Shown: positions 6,486-9,281 of the stretch, piece after piece
Layout: the number at the start of each line of letters is the position of its first letter
Numbering within the stretch: the stretch's first letter is position 1
Source: JAHWJR01 sp035942035
Lineage (GTDB): Bacteria; Actinomycetota; Acidimicrobiia; Acidimicrobiales; CADCSY01
Direction of reading: 5' to 3'
NCBI GenBank assembly: GCA_035942035.1
Contig: DASZDK010000115.1
Span: 1 to 9,281, forward strand
Length of the DNA: 9,281 nucleotides
Notes under the pieces: generated by a model
Told to the model about the DNA's origin: nothing
Databases searched by the model: none
Seen by the model: only the letters and a program-made list of their open reading frames with translations
Made by a program: the position numbers and the translations under genes

Positions 6486-7821
6486 ACGGGCACCCTCCTT
6501 CCTTGATGTGGACCAGGTACTCGTCCCGGAAGCGAAAGATGGAGGAGTGCACCGGAGACACGGTCGAGGGCCCGAGGGGACAGATGGTGGTCTGCTTGTA
6601 CGGGAAGGGCACCGCCTCTTCGCCGTCGACGGCGGGACGCGGGAACGGACCAGGGCTGATGTTGTCCCCTACGTCGAGCAACAGGTCGAGGTCCTCCTCG
6701 CGCCCGGTCCCCTTCTCGATGCGGCGCATGATCTTCTCGATCCACGAGGCCCCCTCGCGGCACGGCGTGCACTTGCCGCAGGACTCGTGGGCGAAGAACC
6801 GCACGAGCCGCCACGCTGCCCGGACGGCGCAGGTGGTCTCGTCCATGATGACCACGGCGCCGGAGCCGAGCATGGACCCGGCAGGGCTCACCACGCTGGA
6901 GTCGAGCGGGAGGTCGAGTTGCTCGGGATAGAACCACGGGGCCGACGCGCCACCGGGCACGAACGCCTTCAACTTGTTGCCGTGGCGCATCCCGCCGCCG
7001 TAGACCGGCGCCTCCACCAGATCGCGGAAGGTGGTCGTGCCCATCTCTACCTCGTAGACACCCGGGCGGCGGACGTGGCCGGAGAGGGCGAACAGGCGCA
7101 GCCCCGTCGCCTTCTCGGTGCCGATGGCGGCATAGGCCTCGCCGCCGTGCTGGAGCACCCAGGGGATGTAGGACAGGGTCTCGACGTTGTTGACCACGGT
7201 GGGCTGCATGTACAGGCCCTTGGCCGCCGGGAAGTAGGGGGGCTTGAGCCGGGGCATGCCGCGTTGGCCCTCCAGGCTTTCGATCAGCGCCGTCTCCTCG
7301 CCCACGATGTAGGCGCCGGCCCCCCAGTGCAGGATCACGTCCAGCGACCACCCCGACCCGAGGATGTCCCGGCCGATGTAGCCGGCGGCGTAGGCGCCGT
7401 TGAGGGCGATGGCCAGGCGCTCCTGGGCCAGCGCCATCTCGCCCCGGACGTAGATGAACGCCTGTGACGCCCGCACCGCGTAGCACGAGATCAGCAGGCC
7501 CTCGATGAGCTGGTGGGGATCGCGCTCCATGAGCGGACGGTCCTTGCACGTGCCCGGCTCGCTCTCGTCACCGTTGACCACGAAGTAGCGGGGGAAGACG
7601 TCCTTGGGCAGGAACGACCACTTGGCGCCGGCCGGGAACCCGGCGCCTCCCCGACCCTGGAGGTTGGCCGCCTTCACCTCCTCGATCACCTCGTCGGGCG
7701 TCATGGCGAGCGCCTTGCGCAGGGCGGCGTAGCCGCCGGTGGCCAGGTAGCCCTCGAGGGTGTGGGCGTCGTCGCGCCCGAAGCGGGTGGTGACGATGGG
7801 CGAACGGTCGCTGACGGCCAT
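6478..7821 (-). CDS. nuoF: NADH-quinone oxidoreductase subunit F (NuoF), NADH- and FMN-binding
   Basis: NuoF oxidises NADH with FMN and passes electrons to its own [4Fe-4S] cluster N3. The 447-residue product has the FMN/NADH-site motifs GRGGAGFPAGAKW (56-68), NGDESEPGTCKDR (83-95) and GAGAYIVGEETALIESLEG (167-185). The cluster ligands are Cys348, 351 and 354 (ESCGKCTPCREG) and Cys414. The segment before Cys414 is unusual: from the GDNI motif (385-388) to Cys414 there are 25 intervening residues rich in Pro, where E. coli and Streptomyces types have about six. The ligand sits in CPLGPST rather than the common CALGD. Start: ATG 7821-7819, sharing one base with the nuoE stop (TGATG), with GGAG (7833-7830) 8 bases upstream. 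A longer frame reaching upstream to about 8295 runs through nuoE in another phase and is not part of the protein. Confidence 0.97.
   Translation of the reverse strand: MAVSDRSPIVTTRFGRDDAHTLEGYLATGGYAALRKALAMTPDEVIEEVKAANLQGRGGAGFPAGAKWSFLPKDVFPRYFVVNGDESEPGTCKDRPLMERDPHQLIEGLLISCYAVRASQAFIYVRGEMALAQERLAIALNGAYAAGYIGRDILGSGWSLDVILHWGAGAYIVGEETALIESLEGQRGMPRLKPPYFPAAKGLYMQPTVVNNVETLSYIPWVLQHGGEAYAAIGTEKATGLRLFALSGHVRRPGVYEVEMGTTTFRDLVEAPVYGGGMRHGNKLKAFVPGGASAPWFYPEQLDLPLDSSVVSPAGSMLGSGAVVIMDETTCAVRAAWRLVRFFAHESCGKCTPCREGASWIEKIMRRIEKGTGREEDLDLLLDVGDNISPGPFPRPAVDGEEAVPFPYKQTTICPLGPSTVSPVHSSIFRFRDEYLVHIKEGGCPYG
6494..6498 (-). promoter_or_regulatory. Ribosome binding site of nuoG inside the nuoF 3' end
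   Basis: GGAGG (within AAGGAAGGAGGG) lies 8 bases before the nuoG ATG at 6485, within the last codons of nuoF (EGGCPYG). It fixes the nuoG start and explains the 8-base overlap with nuoF. Confidence 0.75.
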
Positions 7822-8408
7822 CAGCGGATCTCCGGGCGCAGGCCCTCGGCCCCTTGCCCCACCCACCGCTCGGGACGGATGTCCTGGCGGACCCGGGTGA
7901 GGGTCCCGTGCGGAGGGATCTCGTCGCTTCGCCGTCCCGCCCGCAGGTCCTCGACCAGCGCCTCCACCTCGTCGTGGCTGATCCGCAGGAAGTAGCGGTA
8001 GTTGACCTGCAGGCACGGGGCGTCGGTGCAGGCGGCGATGCACTCCACGTCCTCGAGGGTGAACATGCCGTCGGAGGTCGTGGCGCCGGGCTTGATCCCG
8101 AGCGTGCGCTCGCAGTGCTCGAGCAACTCCTCGCCTCCGAGCAGCAGGCACGAGATGTTGGTGCAGACGCTGACCACGTAGCGGCCCACCGGCTCCCGCT
8201 TGAACATGCCGTAGAAGCTGGCCGTGCCCAGCACCTCGGCCGGCGCCAGGCCGACCAACTCGGCGATGTGGGCCATGGCCTCCGGGCTCACCCATCCCTG
8301 CTGCTCCTGGGCCACGTGCAGCAGCGGGATCAGCGCCGAACGGGGACGGGGGTAGCGGGAGATGATGGTGCGGGCCAGCTCGACGTTGTCCGGGTTCAAG
8401 CGGCTCAC
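7821..8408 (-). CDS. nuoE: NADH-quinone oxidoreductase subunit E (NuoE), thioredoxin-like [2Fe-2S]
   Basis: NuoE partners with NuoF in the NADH dehydrogenase tip and carries the off-path [2Fe-2S] cluster N1a. An N-terminal helical part (about residues 5-65: RPRSALIPLLHVAQEQQGW, then LVGLAPAEVLGTASFY) is followed by a thioredoxin-like fold. The cluster ligands are Cys82 and Cys87 (VCTNISC), then Cys123 and Cys127 (VECIAAC); Cys132 follows in DAPCLQVN. The start is GTG at 8408-8406, overlapping the nuoD TGA in a GTGA, with GAGG 7 bases upstream. The product is therefore MSRLNPDNVEL and has 195 residues; E. coli NuoE has 166. The extra length is mainly a basic, proline-containing tail from about residue 158 that may pack on NuoF or stay flexible. 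Confidence 0.96.
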   Translation of the reverse strand: MSRLNPDNVELARTIISRYPRPRSALIPLLHVAQEQQGWVSPEAMAHIAELVGLAPAEVLGTASFYGMFKREPVGRYVVSVCTNISCLLLGGEELLEHCERTLGIKPGATTSDGMFTLEDVECIAACTDAPCLQVNYRYFLRISHDEVEALVEDLRAGRRSDEIPPHGTLTRVRQDIRPERWVGQGAEGLRPEIR

Positions 8409-9281
8409 CGGTCGACCTCGCCCATGATGGGGTCGACCGACGAGATGACGGCCACGGCGTCGGCGATGAGACCGCCCCTCAGCATGTGCGGAAGCGTCTG
8501 GAGGTTGACGAAGGACGGGCCCCGGATGTGCATGCGGTAGGGCTTGGCGCTGCCATCGGAGACGAGATAGCACCCGAGCTCGCCGCGGGGCGACTCCACC
8601 GCCACGTAGACCTCGCCCTCGGGGACCTTGAAACCCTCGGTGAAGATCTTGAAGTGGTGGATCAGCGCCTCCATCGACTCGTCGATGCGGGCCCGGGGCG
8701 GAGGGGTCACCTTCTTGTCCTGGACCCGGTAGTCACCGCCCGGCATCTGGTCGATCACCTGGCGGACGATCTCCATCGACTCACGGATCTCGTTGATGCG
8801 GATGGCGTAGCGATCGAACACGTCGCCGTAGCTGCCCACGACCACGTTGAAGTCGAGCTGGTCGTAGGCGAGGTACGGGGTGTCGCGGCGAAGATCCCAG
8901 GCCATGCCGGTCGAGCGCAGGATGGGCCCGGTCGCCCCCAGCGCGATGGCCTCGTCGGGCGTGATGACCCCCACCCCCTGGGTGCGGGCCCGCCAGATGG
9001 GCTGACCGGTCATGAGGTCGTCGTACTCGCTCAGCCGGGGCGGGAGGGCGTCGAGGATGTGGGCCACGTCGTCGCGCCAGCCGTCGGGGAGGTCGGCGGC
9101 CACGCCCCCGGGACGGATGTAGTTGTGGTTCATCCGCAAACCGCTGACCTTCTCGAAGAACGCCAGTAGGAGGTCGCGCTCGCGCCACCCGTAGAGGATC
9201 ATCGAGATGGCTCCGAGGTCGAGCCCGTTGGTAGCGAGGAACAGGAAGTGCGAGGCCATCCGGTTCAACTCGCTCATGAGC
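8405..9281 (-). CDS. nuoD: NADH-quinone oxidoreductase subunit D (NuoD), N-terminus cut off by window edge
   Basis: This is the 49-kDa-type subunit, related to the large subunit of NiFe hydrogenases, that builds the quinone reduction site with NuoB and NuoH. The last 291 residues are present; the family has about 400-440, so roughly 110-150 N-terminal residues lie beyond the right edge. These would include the quinone-site histidine and tyrosine. Visible signatures are MSELNRMASHFLF at the start of the fragment, HNYIRPGGV (52-60 of the fragment), ESPRGELGCYL (229-239), YRMHIRGPSFVNLQ (248-261) and the canonical C-terminus DPIMGEVDR. The methionine in MSELNR is internal: the frame stays open to the edge and homologues continue upstream. 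The sequence is separate from NuoC at least over this region, so a NuoCD fusion cannot be judged. The stop overlaps the nuoE start. Confidence 0.97.
   Translation of the reverse strand, partial: LMSELNRMASHFLFLATNGLDLGAISMILYGWRERDLLLAFFEKVSGLRMNHNYIRPGGVAADLPDGWRDDVAHILDALPPRLSEYDDLMTGQPIWRARTQGVGVITPDEAIALGATGPILRSTGMAWDLRRDTPYLAYDQLDFNVVVGSYGDVFDRYAIRINEIRESMEIVRQVIDQMPGGDYRVQDKKVTPPPRARIDESMEALIHHFKIFTEGFKVPEGEVYVAVESPRGELGCYLVSDGSAKPYRMHIRGPSFVNLQTLPHMLRGGLIADAVAVISSVDPIMGEVDR

Noticed and set aside
5925..7467. Further plus-strand frames opposite nuoG and nuoF (5925-6506 and 6364-7467)
   Set aside because: These are complements of strongly GC3-biased nuoF/nuoG codons, with low-complexity products and no supporting ribosome binding sites or homology.
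7822..8295. Upstream extension of the nuoF frame to an earlier start inside nuoE
   Set aside because: The added residues are an out-of-phase reading of nuoE. The ATG at 7821, with its GGAG and TGATG junction, fits the NuoF family start.
1..9281. tRNA or rRNA genes, CRISPR arrays, insertion sequences, attachment sites or defence genes
   Set aside because: Nearly all the sequence is coding for complex I subunits in uniform composition. No inverted-repeat-flanked transposase, repeat-spacer array or RNA gene signature was seen.

Overview
The window is a single block of a respiratory complex I (NADH:quinone oxidoreductase, NDH-1) operon. Every gene is on the minus strand and in the classical order. 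Read in the direction of transcription (from high to low coordinates) it holds nuoD (5' end missing), nuoE, nuoF, nuoG, nuoH, nuoI, nuoJ, nuoK and nuoL (3' end missing). nuoA, nuoB and nuoC should lie beyond the right edge, and nuoM and nuoN beyond the left edge. The sequence is very GC-rich with strongly G/C-ending codons and several GTG starts. Together with the style of NuoI and NuoF, this suggests a high-GC actinobacterium. An uncultured member of Acidimicrobiia is my best guess, but it rests on remembered sequence style and not on a search.

Layout: 8405-9281 nuoD, 7821-8408 nuoE, 6478-7821 nuoF, 3600-6485 nuoG, 2398-3603 nuoH, 1670-2398 nuoI, 1089-1673 nuoJ, 787-1092 nuoK, then a 213-bp non-overlapping gap (574-786), then nuoL from 573 to the left edge. 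From nuoD to nuoK all seven junctions overlap by 1 to 8 bases (GTGA, TGATG, ATGA types), which implies tight translational coupling. The nuoK-nuoL junction is the only break in that chain.

The genes cover three modules. NuoE, NuoF and NuoG form the NADH-oxidising N module, with FMN and the iron-sulfur clusters. NuoD and NuoI belong to the quinone-reducing Q module, and NuoH anchors it in the membrane. NuoJ, NuoK and NuoL are part of the proton-pumping arm. The expected ligands and key charged residues are present in every part visible here, so the complex should be functional.

I do not see a new biological system. The points worth a second look are the nuoK-nuoL gap (tandem repeat, C-rich transcript, two odd-centred palindromes, and a 69-codon frame that fills it almost exactly), a disordered-looking acidic/Gly/Pro insert in NuoG, an insert just before the last cluster ligand of NuoF, a retained N7-type cysteine set in NuoG, and a long acidic tail on NuoI.
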